Both the position numbers and the translations under genes were made by a program. Source: Pseudanabaena yagii GIHE-NHR1 (GTDB taxonomy: Bacteria; Cyanobacteriota; Cyanobacteriia; Pseudanabaenales; Pseudanabaenaceae). From it: a stretch of DNA of 64,000 nt. The first letter of the stretch is position 1; each line of letters opens with the position of its first letter. Under the pieces are notes generated by a model, which was not told the DNA's origin, did not search any database, and saw nothing but the letters and a program-made list of their open reading frames with translations. Where the stretch lies: contig NZ_JAAVJL010000002.1 in assembly GCF_012863495.1 (NCBI RefSeq), forward strand, positions 620,271-684,270, in the 5' to 3' direction. Positions 7,680 to 16,157 of this stretch are shown in pieces.

Positions 7680-8705
7680 ATGGCTCGAAAATCTAAAATT
7701 GCTACAGATACTAACAACGAGCTTGGGCTTTCAGATCTGCGTGTTCGCCTCAACTTTTTGGAGAAGGAAAATAGTAAGCTCATCAAACAGATTGAGTCTA
7801 ACCGCACTAAGTTAAATAATCTCAACGATAGTATCAAAGAAGTTGGGATTCAGATTGCTCAGCGTGTGGCTCCTTTTCGACAAAAGATATTGGAACTAGA
7901 TACACAAATTCATGCTGTTTTTCAAGAAATATTCTCTGGTCGAAAATTAGGCAAGAAGTCCCGTAGGGATATTGAGACGGTCTACTATAATCTCCAAATC
8001 GATGGAATCATCAGTCCTAAACATTTGCCGACAGTATCAGATATGTTTGAAGAGATATTTGAACATGATGATGATTCTGAAGATGAGCCTAATTGGGATG
8101 GTTATAGGGAACGCGCTCATCAGCAATTTGTAGAAGATATACCTAAGCCAGATCGTGATGATCTTAAAAAAATTCGTCAGCTTTTTTTGCGGCTAGCTGA
8201 TAGCTTTCATCCTGACAAGGTGACTGATGCAGCAGAAAAGGAATATCGTACAGAGATTATGAAGGAAATTAATCTCGCTTATCAAAATGGTGATTTGGCG
8301 AGGCTATTGGCGATTGAAAAGCAGCAAGAGTTAGGGGCAATTATCGATCGCGATAGCTCCGATGATCTAACGCGACACTGTGCCAAGGTGGAGGCGGAAA
8401 ATACTTATCTCAAGGAGCAACTGGAAACTTTAAAGCGCCAACTTAAACTCACGAAAAAAACGCAGCAAGGTGAGATGACTGCGGTTTTTAAGAAAATTAG
8501 CAAGCGTGGTGGCGATCCAATTGGCGAGGCGTTACTGGAAGTTGAGTCTCAGATTGAAATTATCGAGCAAATGCATCAATTTGTTGTCGATTTTCGCGAT
8601 CGCCGCATCACGATTAAAGAGTTTTTGAGAGGTCCCGAATTTCTGAGACAACAGCAAATGTCGGAGGAAGAGTTAATGTTAGAGTTCCTATCACAATTCC
8701 AATAA
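7680..8705 (+). CDS. J-domain-like coiled-coil protein
   Basis: The 341-residue protein starts with a long coiled coil (about residues 15-65). The middle, about residues 160-220, reads as a J-domain: a helix II-like LRLADSF, the signature HPDK (in SFHPDKV), then an EIMKEINLAYQNGDLARLL helix. J-domains stimulate Hsp70 (DnaK) ATPase, so this would be a DnaK co-chaperone, though the usual N-terminal position, G/F region and zinc domain are absent. A second coiled coil (about 240-270) and an acidic C-terminus follow. It ends inside a hairpin shared with the convergent stress gene. Confidence 0.7.
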   Translation: MARKSKIATDTNNELGLSDLRVRLNFLEKENSKLIKQIESNRTKLNNLNDSIKEVGIQIAQRVAPFRQKILELDTQIHAVFQEIFSGRKLGKKSRRDIETVYYNLQIDGIISPKHLPTVSDMFEEIFEHDDDSEDEPNWDGYRERAHQQFVEDIPKPDRDDLKKIRQLFLRLADSFHPDKVTDAAEKEYRTEIMKEINLAYQNGDLARLLAIEKQQELGAIIDRDSSDDLTRHCAKVEAENTYLKEQLETLKRQLKLTKKTQQGEMTAVFKKISKRGGDPIGEALLEVESQIEIIEQMHQFVVDFRDRRITIKEFLRGPEFLRQQQMSEEELMLEFLSQFQ

Positions 8706-8739
8706 GAATAAGCGTGGCGAAGCCACGCTTATTCTTATT
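8701..8739. terminator. Bidirectional terminator between convergent genes
   Basis: Perfect 18-bp arms (8701-8718 and 8722-8739) with a GAA loop. The stop codons of both convergent genes (ending at 8705 on plus and 8735 on minus) lie inside the arms, so the palindrome also encodes the last residues. Confidence 0.8.
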
Positions 8740-9214
8740 GGAGAGAATGCCCAGCTTTTTCTAGAACATGTTGGACTTGGCTAGCTTCGCGATCGCTACC
8801 AACTTCGATGATCAAAAACTTGCCATTGTCGATCGCTTCGATAAATCTAGCGATCGCATGATCACTAATTCCCAATCTTGTTAAAACTGCTGCCAAGCCA
8901 CCCTCATTATTGATATTTTCCCAATTCATAGTGCTTTGAGAATCTTTATAGTTTTTTGCCACAATGGAAATATGCGAGACGAGTAAACCTTTCTGCTCTA
9001 TTTCTAATACGGCTGTTTTTGCTGCCGCCTCTGAATCAAAAATATCAACGACAGATACTCTATTGGTCAGTTCAGATAGGGAAGTACCATACTCTGTATA
9101 CATTTCTGGCTCGATCGCATAGTTATTGAGTAAACCTTCACTATCGACGGTGTGACCGTGGGACTTGTTAATTTCGTCAGAATGTACAGATGTCTGCTCG
9201 GTTGATCTAGTCAT
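8735..9214 (-). CDS. General-stress protein of YflT-like type
   Basis: The 159-residue protein has an acidic N-terminal extension rich in His/Ser/Thr and a C-terminal domain (about residues 52-157) with VVDIFDSEAAAKTAVLEIEQKGL and GKFLIIEVGSDREASQVQHVLEKAG. This resembles the general stress protein 17M (YflT) fold seen in two larger proteins later in the window, where a similar pair of segments surrounds a glycine-rich hydrophobic core; here that core is replaced by a short linker. Cytoplasmic location is likely. The role in stress is family-based inference. Confidence 0.55.
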   Translation of the reverse strand: MTRSTEQTSVHSDEINKSHGHTVDSEGLLNNYAIEPEMYTEYGTSLSELTNRVSVVDIFDSEAAAKTAVLEIEQKGLLVSHISIVAKNYKDSQSTMNWENINNEGGLAAVLTRLGISDHAIARFIEAIDNGKFLIIEVGSDREASQVQHVLEKAGHSLQ

Positions 9215-9313
9215 TTAGGCTCTCCTAAAAGGTTTCTGTACCTACCTTGTCAGAATCATGATTGACTTGATAAATGAGATCAGTAACTTGATTGATCTTG
9301 TTGCAAAGTTTAA

Positions 9314-9379
9314 TACAGCGCTTTGCGCTCAAACCCAAGGAACTAGTGGCGGTGCTTCGCGCCGCCACTAGTTCCTTGG
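9314..9379. repeat. Palindromic element with a TACAGCGCTTTGCGC header
   Basis: A header TACAGCGCTTTGCGCTCAAA (9314-9333) is followed by a palindrome with perfect 18-bp arms (9335-9352 and 9362-9379). The same header next to different palindromes is seen at about 12088, 27555, 37529 and 43230, which defines a dispersed family. Confidence 0.75.
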
Positions 9380-9408
9380 CGGGCATCCTGCGCGCTTTTT
9401 GATGATAT

Positions 9409-11724
9409 TTATTCCCATTCGCGCTTTTCAAGTTCTTGTTGGGGCAACAATAAAGTTGCTTCTATTTCTTCGCGAATACTGGTGGTAACTTCACAATTGC
9501 TATTGAGACAATCAAGTAGTAGTTGATTAGCGTCGTAATAGTATTGCAAAGCTTGTTCTTGAGGAACGCTAAATTCCCACTTATTGCCGATATTGCGATG
9601 GGTAGCGATCGCCTCCTGTAGCTTTTTTACCCAAGTTGCATAATTGTTCTTACACCAGTCTTCAAAACTTGCCTTCGTATGATTGTCATTAGGTAGTTGA
9701 TCACTGAGTTGCTGTAGTGATTTATGAAATCCAATATCAACGACAATTCCTAAAATATTGCTCAGCGCGTCACCACAGGCATGGACATAGGCAAAGTCTT
9801 TGCTCTTTTTGAGGACAGATTCGCGTAATAGGTCATCGAGAGCCGCATCTAAAAATTCACCCTGATCTAAGGTGCAGGCTAGCGCTAGGTCGGGGGCAAG
9901 TTTGGGCGCACGGATTAAAGCTAAATAAAAGGCTCGCCCCGTCGCAGATTTGGTTTCTAATGGATTAGATTTTGACTTTTGGCTAGCCCAAGCTAAAAAA
10001 TCTTGTAGATGCGGATCTTCAGAAACAAGAGCATCAATTTGTTGTTTCATTAACTCCACCAAGCCATCAGCACTACGAAGCATACTCGCCGTTAGCAAAA
10101 AGATCTCTCGCCAATGGGGATCGGTAATATGGTCTACCAATCCCTGTAGAGACTGTCCTAAGGATTGGAGATTGTGATTAGCGACGATCTTCCGAGCAGT
10201 GAAATATTCTTGTAAGGCGAGATAGGAGAAGGAGAAGATCCCTCTTGCCCTCTCTGCTAATAGCCCATGTTGGGACTCGATCGCTCTCAATACGCCTTCA
10301 CTTGCCTGTTGGATTTCTTCAGGATCATTACTAGCATCAGGAAGACTTTCTAGATAGTCACCGATATATTGTTCAACGGCTCCCTGTTCAAAGAAGTACT
10401 GACCCTGCTCAAAGGTTGCCGAGGCAATTTGGCTCAATAGCTTGAGTTTTTGCGGTAACAAAAATCCGCGATAAATTTGATCGCGTTCAATGCCCTCTGC
10501 TTCATCCCATTTACCGAGGAGTAAGTCCATTCCTTGTTTATAAAACTCAGCTTGCTTAATAGGGAATTTACCTTGACGATGAAATATGGAACAGGCGAGA
10601 TGCAGAAATAAGGGTGTGGTAATCATCCGTCGAAAGCGCCAATTTTCAGGCAGTTCCAACTTGTCCATAAATTGTAGCGAACTGGCGATTCCATCATTAG
10701 GCTCTTGGCTAAAGGCAATAAACCATTTTTGCGAAAAATCAATAATTTGCTTTTGGGTAAAGGGGGCAATTTCCACATCTGTAAAACCTTGCAGAGCTAG
10801 CTTTTGGGATGCTGTGCGACAGGTGGCGACAAATTGATTCTTGTGGTATTTATCAGAGAATCGCCGAATTTCATTGAGGATCGCACTCTCTTCTTCATGG
10901 GAAACTTCATCCATTCCATCAATTAAAAGCAAAATTCTCCCTGCTTGTAGCAATTTCTTAATCACTGACAGTTGGGAAACATCTGAAGTGAGAAACTCCT
11001 GATGGATGAATCCTAAGAAATCAATTTGATTTTGCTCTTTACGACTTTCCGCAAAGTCTCGAAGTTTAATAAAGATAGGAATTTGACTCTCAACAAATTG
11101 CTCACGGTTACATTCAATGGCGAGATGTTTGAGAAAAGTTGATTTGCCAGAACCCGGTTTTCCCAATACTCTGAGCTTGTTATACTTGGCGACGGCCTGC
11201 ATCCCTGGGATTTGACTTTCGACGATTTTGCCCAAGCCATAGCGATCAATATCTTCGGGGGCGAGACTATTGATTGCGGAGATTTCTAGCCATTGCTGAC
11301 TAGCAATCTGTTCTAGGATGTTGACATCAATGTAAATCTGCTCAATTTTAATAGGGCGATTAACATCCAATAATTGCAAGATGCCACATTGGTGATTGAT
11401 TTTCTCACGTCGTTGCGATCGCACTATTTGAACAAGAGCATCTATTCCAAGTTCGGTGAAATCAGTAGTTCCATCAATATTGAGAGCAATGTATTCAAGC
11501 GGAGGATCAAGGGCAATCTCTCGCCAATCCAAATCTAATCTTGTACAAAGTTCAAAGAATGTATAACGTTCGATCGCCTGTCCAGCAAAAAAACGCCAAA
11601 TTGGTTGTCTCGTCTTAATTCCAACTTCATTAGCTAGATATTCCTGTGTCCAACCCTTGAGAGCAAATTGCTGCTTAGCCTTTTTCACTCCAATTGGTGA
11701 TGCTCGTAGTGATCGCTTTGCCAT
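9409..11724 (-). CDS. NACHT-domain STAND NTPase with N-terminal helix-turn-helix-like domain
   Basis: The 771-residue protein is a signal-transducing NTPase. Residues 1-75 form a helix-turn-helix-like segment (KGWTQEYLANEVGIK then IWRFFAGQAI). The NACHT core follows: Walker A GKPGSGKST near residue 195, Walker B LLLIDGMDE near 270, then sensor and helical regions. The C-terminal 100 residues (NYATWVKKLQEAIATHRNIG to LLLPQQELE) match the helical end common in cyanobacterial NACHT proteins. Related bacterial NACHT proteins act in antiphage defence; that role here is inference. The gene lies alone, with long repeats on both sides. Confidence 0.87.
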   Translation of the reverse strand: MAKRSLRASPIGVKKAKQQFALKGWTQEYLANEVGIKTRQPIWRFFAGQAIERYTFFELCTRLDLDWREIALDPPLEYIALNIDGTTDFTELGIDALVQIVRSQRREKINHQCGILQLLDVNRPIKIEQIYIDVNILEQIASQQWLEISAINSLAPEDIDRYGLGKIVESQIPGMQAVAKYNKLRVLGKPGSGKSTFLKHLAIECNREQFVESQIPIFIKLRDFAESRKEQNQIDFLGFIHQEFLTSDVSQLSVIKKLLQAGRILLLIDGMDEVSHEEESAILNEIRRFSDKYHKNQFVATCRTASQKLALQGFTDVEIAPFTQKQIIDFSQKWFIAFSQEPNDGIASSLQFMDKLELPENWRFRRMITTPLFLHLACSIFHRQGKFPIKQAEFYKQGMDLLLGKWDEAEGIERDQIYRGFLLPQKLKLLSQIASATFEQGQYFFEQGAVEQYIGDYLESLPDASNDPEEIQQASEGVLRAIESQHGLLAERARGIFSFSYLALQEYFTARKIVANHNLQSLGQSLQGLVDHITDPHWREIFLLTASMLRSADGLVELMKQQIDALVSEDPHLQDFLAWASQKSKSNPLETKSATGRAFYLALIRAPKLAPDLALACTLDQGEFLDAALDDLLRESVLKKSKDFAYVHACGDALSNILGIVVDIGFHKSLQQLSDQLPNDNHTKASFEDWCKNNYATWVKKLQEAIATHRNIGNKWEFSVPQEQALQYYYDANQLLLDCLNSNCEVTTSIREEIEATLLLPQQELEKREWE

Positions 11725-12034
11725 AGGGAAAAAAGCTCATGTATATTTTGTATATTTATGAATATTTCAATTGTCAAAATAAAGAGTGAAAGCTTCGGAC
11801 TTTTAATATCAATATTTGCAATTAAGTCAATCAAAACATAACAGCACCCTCACAAATATTTCTTTTCCATAACAATTTATTTATACTTTGTGATGAATCT
11901 AAGGAGAATAAGTACAGAATATTTTCTTCCATTTATCTTTTAATATTGACCATAGATGAATGGAAGAAAAGTTACTGGGAACTTCTATTCATCTATGGGT
12001 TCTGCAATTACAGCAATTTTCGATCAAACGAACC
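11725..12034. promoter_or_regulatory. AT-rich leader of the NACHT gene with two mutually exclusive hairpins
   Basis: No gene is seen here. Between 11922 and 11998 one segment (about 955-970) can pair either with 11922-11937 (16 positions, one G-U) or, through 11950-11961, with 11987-11998 (12 perfect pairs). Both cannot form at once. This lies 200-270 bp upstream of the minus-strand NACHT start, so it could be an attenuator or a decayed repeat. Confidence 0.4.
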
Positions 12035-12153
12035 CCAAGATATTTTCTAAAAAGCTTGCTTCGCAAGCTTTTTAGAAAATATCTTGGTTTGGCTTTGAGC
12101 GCAAAGCGCTGTAGATTTTTGATGGCGTAGTAAAGACGCACCATCAAAAATCT
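12035..12153. repeat. Two palindromes joined by the GCGCTGTA header
   Basis: A perfect 25-bp-arm palindrome (12035-12059 and 12063-12087, loop TTC) is followed by the reverse complement of the TACAGCGCTTTGCGC header (about 12095-12113) and then a second hairpin (about 12113-12153). It lies right after the stop of the gene at 12159, where it could also terminate transcription. Confidence 0.75.
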
Positions 12154-12158
12154 GTTCC

Positions 12159-12776
12159 TTATTTTACGGCGAAGTCCTTATAGCTATTCATTTGATCTCG
12201 ATAGTTTAGTGTCAGCCATTGCCAAAACTGGGGAATGAAGGATAGACTCTTGAAATCATAATATTTTTCATGGGACGTGAAAGAATCAGGATTTATCGGT
12301 GCAATATACTTTAAGTTTGCTCTTACATAACACTCTCCTAATTGATCTAAAAGCACAGGCTGAGATGGCTCTGCTAACTCATCGCGCATTCCCCTAATCT
12401 TTAACCAAGGTAAGTTATTACTATCTAATACAATCGCATCATTAGCTCGATTAGGTAAATCAAGTTTATTCTCATTTAGAGAACCTTTCTTAAAAACAGC
12501 AGTCACAATCGCTCCTCTCAGAATTCGCGATCTTATTTGCTCATTCGGTGAATATCGACAAGTTAACCCATAACCATCTGATCCAGTTTCTATCGGTTGG
12601 ACAACTAACCACTTGTCAATAGCATAAAAGCCACGATTCCCTTGTTGAAATGCGGTATTAAAGTCTCCATTTTTGTCAGGATTCGGAACATCGCTAGCTT
12701 GAGCGATCGCTTCACGATCAGTACAAAACACAGAGATCATAGCCATGACTATTAATAGAATTAATGGATTTTTCAT
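12159..12776 (-). CDS. Exported hypothetical protein, 205 aa
   Basis: A signal peptide (about residues 1-26, MKNPLILLIVMAMISVF to AIAQA) predicts export to the periplasm. The body is beta-rich with WLVVQPIETGSDGYGLTCRY, then IRSRILRGAIVTAVF and LPWLKIRG, a pattern resembling bacterial SH3-like domains, followed by a short helical tail. It contains two conserved-looking Cys residues (LTCRY and GECYV) that may form a disulphide. No specific function is recognised. Confidence 0.65.
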   Translation of the reverse strand: MKNPLILLIVMAMISVFCTDREAIAQASDVPNPDKNGDFNTAFQQGNRGFYAIDKWLVVQPIETGSDGYGLTCRYSPNEQIRSRILRGAIVTAVFKKGSLNENKLDLPNRANDAIVLDSNNLPWLKIRGMRDELAEPSQPVLLDQLGECYVRANLKYIAPINPDSFTSHEKYYDFKSLSFIPQFWQWLTLNYRDQMNSYKDFAVK

Positions 12777-12863
12777 GTCAGTTTCCTAATTAATTAGAAC
12801 TCACTCAAAAGCTTGCTTGGTAAACCTCTGAGTAAATTCCTTGAGTTTGGCGGTAGCGCCAAT

Positions 12864-13901
12864 TTAGTAAGTCTTGATACAAGCCAATCGTTGGTCTTGA
12901 ATCTTACTTTTTACAACCTTAAACTCAGTGGCTAAGCGTTTCTCTTGCTCATCACTAAGATTGTCCTGAATCCTCGAAAACATGGCGTTTTCCTCAGGAA
13001 TGACATGCTCCTGCACAGAGGTCATCAAACTTCCTAAAGCCGTTTTAAAATCATCGACATGTTGAGGATTTAAGTCTTTAATCTGATTGAGCAATAGCTT
13101 CATCTTGGCTTGCTCATCATAGAGATTCTGCATCTCATCATGATAATGACGCACCAAAGGATACAAGACCTCCTCCACAGCCGCAGCATGAGCCGTCAAA
13201 TCCTTATACAATTGACCAAAGTATTCCTCCAACTTTCGAGGATTATTGCTGTTTTGCAGTTGCTTAAACAGTGCAGTTACCTTTACCTGATCAATACGAA
13301 TCAGATCACGAATAGTCATCTCATCTTCACGATTAACTATTCCTCCAGTCATGCCACTGACGATCGCGATCGCATCTTGAACCTTTGCCCATAGACTCTG
13401 ATCTGCTTCTTGCCCTGTCAGTTCTACCGTACTCAACATCTCCATGATCCCTTTGAGTTGCTCTTGGTGAGAGCGATTGTCATAGTTGACTGTATTTAAA
13501 GGCGAGATCGCGATCGCAATATCTGCACCGACTATTTGCGCCGCCTTATGGATCAATAGCCCTGCCAACGCTTGACTATGATTGATCAGTTCATGTCCAG
13601 CAACCTTCTCAAACAAGCTCAGGTTAGAACTGACCATTGCTTCTTTAGCTAGTTTGATCATATTAACAACATTGAGCCTTGGTTCGGCTTTGATGCCATA
13701 TTGCACAATCGCTGTATCAATAATCTCTAAGTTTTTTTGATCATCTTGTAATAAGCTTTCTAAACGGTTAGAAATATCGCGATCGGGACAAGCCGTAATT
13801 AATGCTTGATCATTACTAATAAGCAGATTCTGCATGGCTTTCATATCTGCCAGTTTGACTGCGATCGCTGTCCGTTTGTTATCTTCCAAGCTTACTGACA
13901 T
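12864..13901 (-). CDS. Hemerythrin-like (HHE) domain protein, first copy
   Basis: I use the ATG at 13901 giving MSVSLEDNKRTAIAVKLADM, because the paralogue at 32799-33836 begins at the same point and the frame upstream of it runs through a palindrome. The 345 residues are helical. The C-terminal part has HHE-type His/Glu pairs (LTAHAAAVEEVLYPLVRHYHDEM and VQEHVIPEENAMFSRI) that in hemerythrins bind a di-iron centre for O2, NO or oxidant sensing. The N-terminal half carries an extra helical repeat. It follows a glycine-zipper gene in the same orientation, as does its paralogue. Confidence 0.8.
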   Translation of the reverse strand: MSVSLEDNKRTAIAVKLADMKAMQNLLISNDQALITACPDRDISNRLESLLQDDQKNLEIIDTAIVQYGIKAEPRLNVVNMIKLAKEAMVSSNLSLFEKVAGHELINHSQALAGLLIHKAAQIVGADIAIAISPLNTVNYDNRSHQEQLKGIMEMLSTVELTGQEADQSLWAKVQDAIAIVSGMTGGIVNREDEMTIRDLIRIDQVKVTALFKQLQNSNNPRKLEEYFGQLYKDLTAHAAAVEEVLYPLVRHYHDEMQNLYDEQAKMKLLLNQIKDLNPQHVDDFKTALGSLMTSVQEHVIPEENAMFSRIQDNLSDEQEKRLATEFKVVKSKIQDQRLACIKTY

Positions 13902-13949
13902 AGTAGGTTTATATCCTTTCAAATTATATTTACAAGTCCCGAAATAGCG

Positions 13950-13990
13950 GTTTGTGGAAGAGCATCCCTTCGGGATGCTCTTCCACAAAC
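13950..13990 (-). terminator. Palindrome between the glycine-zipper and hemerythrin genes
   Basis: Perfect 19-bp arms (GTTTGTGGAAGAGCATCCC and its complement) with a TTC loop begin two bases after the stop codon of the glycine-zipper gene. It probably ends that transcript or separates it from the hemerythrin gene. A decayed relative (GTTTGTGGAAG) lies near 35890. Confidence 0.75.
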
Positions 13991-13992
13991 GA

Positions 13993-14547
13993 TTAGCGTC
14001 GATAAGCAACAGCAGCTCTATCCCAAGCATCTTTGACAGCGTGCTTCGCTTTTACCCAAGAGAGACTGCCTGTCTGATCTGACTCATAGTCACTTTGCAA
14101 ACTCGACTCAATATCGCTGTAGTCTCGACCATCATGCCCATAGCGATCGAATCCTTCATAGCCAGTTCTATAGGCAGTTTGATAATCTGCATAGGTGGTT
14201 CCCTTCTCAAAATAAGGACGAGAACTATAGGTCTGTCGCCAATGATTTTCTTCAACCGTAGGATTAATTTGCTCAGCAACATCTTTACCAGTCAAACCTC
14301 CCACCACCGCGCCAACGACTGCTCCTACCACTGCTCCAACTGGGCCACCAACTAAGCCACCTGCCACAGTAGCAACTGTTCCCGCACCTGCGGCTCCCAC
14401 TCCTGCTCCTACAGGATGCGCTCCCAATTCGCCAGAAATTGGATCACGGTTAGGATTAGTTTGATCAGCCATATCTATATCATTGCTCTTATTTATGTCA
14501 TTACTAATATCTTGATTAGTTGAGTTAATTTGATTCTCTAAGCTCAT
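13993..14547 (-). CDS. Glycine-zipper membrane-associated protein, first copy
   Basis: The second of two adjacent ATGs (14547) has the better distance to the AGGAG ribosome-binding site. After an Asn/Asp-rich start comes DPISGELGAHPVGAGVGAAG, then a long Gly/Ala/Val zipper (about residues 48-90) able to insert in membranes, and a Tyr-rich charged C-terminal domain (HWRQTYSSRPYFEKG to VKDAWDRAAVAYRR). Very similar proteins are at 34069-34569 and, without the zipper, 30384-30674. The family is common in cyanobacteria and has no proven function that I know of. It precedes a hemerythrin gene. Confidence 0.78.
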   Translation of the reverse strand: MSLENQINSTNQDISNDINKSNDIDMADQTNPNRDPISGELGAHPVGAGVGAAGAGTVATVAGGLVGGPVGAVVGAVVGAVVGGLTGKDVAEQINPTVEENHWRQTYSSRPYFEKGTTYADYQTAYRTGYEGFDRYGHDGRDYSDIESSLQSDYESDQTGSLSWVKAKHAVKDAWDRAAVAYRR

Positions 14548-15086
14548 CATATTCTCCTTATTAGTTGTGATGGAATAGTTGTATAAGGCTTTGGAAGGTT
14601 ACACAGCTTTTATTTTCTCCTTTTATACTAAGTTGCTTTTTTTGATCTTTGTTCTAATTGTTTTTATTCTATGTAACGATTTAAACCGTTTTAAAACATC
14701 TTATACAATTCACTCAAATATAATCTCTTACCTATACATTATCTCCAGCAACAAACTGCAAAACTAAATTACTACTAAATAAAGTTGTTCTAGGATTGAC
14801 AAAATGATGAGTAAGTAAAACGAAAGCATCAATTGGGTAAATTAGCAACTCACAAAAAACAAATGAGCAAATTTTTTTCATGACATGGCAAAGCTATATT
14901 ATGGAAAATTTTCTCTTTTACTAAACGCTAAATTATTAAGTAATTAATTTAAGTATCATTAATGTGATTTAGTCTTTTTGCTTTAAATTTTATTTTTAAT
15001 CAATCAACTTATTCACTATGTTAAACATCGCTATGTCAAATTAGTAATTAAGAGATTTTTAAAGATTCTCTACAAGGAACAAAATC
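14548..15086. promoter_or_regulatory. AT-rich divergent intergenic region with a shared stress-promoter-like element
   Basis: No convincing gene is present. At 14678-14716 the sequence GATTTAAACCGTTTTAAAAC followed by ATCTTATACAATTCACTCA closely resembles 36079-36119 upstream of a stress gene (ATTTTAAATCA then TTATACAATTCATTCA). It could serve the plus-strand gene at 15087 or the minus-strand glycine-zipper gene. Confidence 0.4.
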
Positions 15087-15815
15087 ATGAAATTTAATCT
15101 TCTAGCTGGCATCACTCTATTATTGATGAGTAGTGCTATTGCTGAAGTATCAGCAGAAACTGTCACCCCTTCTAGTTGCGGATGGCGCAATAGCTGCATC
15201 ACGACAGTCAACAAGGAAGTTACTAAATCAGCAAATCCTGTAAAAAGCTTAGTAATAGTTGAAAGCGTTCAGTTACCAGAGGGAAAAGTCTCAACAGTAG
15301 CAGCATTAACTGCAATTCCCCAAGGTAACGCAGTCAGCCTCAACAGCTCTCCGAATGCGATCGCTCAAGTCCTCCCTCCTACGGACAGTAATGGTAATCG
15401 CATCTTTCGCTCTACCCGTTCGGGTCCCAGCTATCTTGGTGTCGGCTTAAACTTTGGTCTTACTGGTAGTGGCAATTTAGGCGATCGCAGTCTCGTAATT
15501 TTGAGCAAGCTAGGCTTGACGGAAACTATATCAGTTCGCCCTAGCGTGTATCTATTGGGAGACTTTGTAAGTATCCTGATCCCTGTAACTTACGATTTTG
15601 AGCCGCAACAGCCCTTTGGTGATTTCAAATTCTCTCCCTATATAGGTGGAGGACTTGCGATTGATGCGGGTTCAAATAGTAGCTATGGACCATTAATTAC
15701 CGCAGGTATTGATATTCCACTGTCTTCCATGTTCACGATTAATGTCGCCGCAAATCTAGCATTCTTACGCAACACAGATTTAGGCATTGTCGTTGGCATT
15801 GGCTATAACTTTTAG
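15087..15815 (+). CDS. Probable outer-membrane beta-barrel protein
   Basis: A signal peptide (about residues 1-23) precedes a flexible Cys-containing region and then, from about residue 110, alternating hydrophobic strands (YLGVGLNFGLTGSG, FKFSPYIGGGLAID, FTINVAANLAFL) ending in aromatic GIGYNF. The terminal Phe and strand pattern are typical of small outer-membrane barrels such as OmpW/OmpA-like porin folds. A ribosome-binding site (AAGGAA) precedes the ATG. Substrate or structural role cannot be told. Confidence 0.65.
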   Translation: MKFNLLAGITLLLMSSAIAEVSAETVTPSSCGWRNSCITTVNKEVTKSANPVKSLVIVESVQLPEGKVSTVAALTAIPQGNAVSLNSSPNAIAQVLPPTDSNGNRIFRSTRSGPSYLGVGLNFGLTGSGNLGDRSLVILSKLGLTETISVRPSVYLLGDFVSILIPVTYDFEPQQPFGDFKFSPYIGGGLAIDAGSNSSYGPLITAGIDIPLSSMFTINVAANLAFLRNTDLGIVVGIGYNF

Positions 15816-15892
15816 CTTTAGAGAAGTGATAATGCGATGCATTAAGTAGCTAAGGCTCTTGCGGATAAAAAATGTCCCACCAAAGTTATCTA

Positions 15893-15936
15893 GCTTCGAC
15901 TCCGCTCAGCTAACGTTGGCTGAGCGGAGTCGAAGC
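15893..15936. repeat. Inverted repeat (GCTTCGACT type), second copy
   Basis: Perfect 18-bp arms (15893-15910 and 15919-15936) with an 8-base loop. The arms match the imperfect copy at 7570-7620. Confidence 0.8.
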
Positions 15937-15978
15937 CACAGGTTTTAGTACACACTTCTAAATCAGAAATTCTAATCA

Positions 15979-16132
15979 ACTGATGTTACGTAGAACTAGG
16001 ATCGCCCCTCATCCCCCAACCCCTTCTCCCGCAGGAGAAGGGGAGCAAAACCTAAATTATTTTCTTGTTCCCCTCTCCTGCGGGAGAGGGGCTAGGGGTG
16101 AGGGCTTTAGAAGACTTCTACGTAACATCAGT
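15979..16132. mobile_element. 154-bp MITE-like element with terminal inverted repeats
   Basis: The ends ACTGATGTTACGTAGAA and its complement are perfect 17-bp inverted repeats. The directly flanking AATCA on both sides (15974-15978 and 16133-16137) looks like a 5-bp target duplication. The interior is itself palindromic (CTTCTCCCGCAGGAGAAGGG and a second half). No coding capacity exists. Single or decayed ends of the same type lie at 23784, 40801-40932 and 60224. Confidence 0.75.
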
Positions 16133-16157
16133 AATCAAGTCTAATCAAGAGAAATAA

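Noticed and set aside
9225..9431. A 68-codon minus-strand frame beside the NACHT gene
   Set aside because: Much of it is read from the header and palindrome at 9314-9379, has low-complexity repeats in translation and no family likeness.
13902..14030. N-terminal extension of the first hemerythrin gene
   Set aside because: The extra 43 codons run through the palindrome at 13950-13990, and the paralogue starts at the inner Met with the same sequence.
14579..14767. A 62-codon plus-strand frame in the AT-rich spacer
   Set aside because: It is a hydrophobic, AT-rich frame without a ribosome-binding site or any relative in the window; the region looks like promoter DNA.
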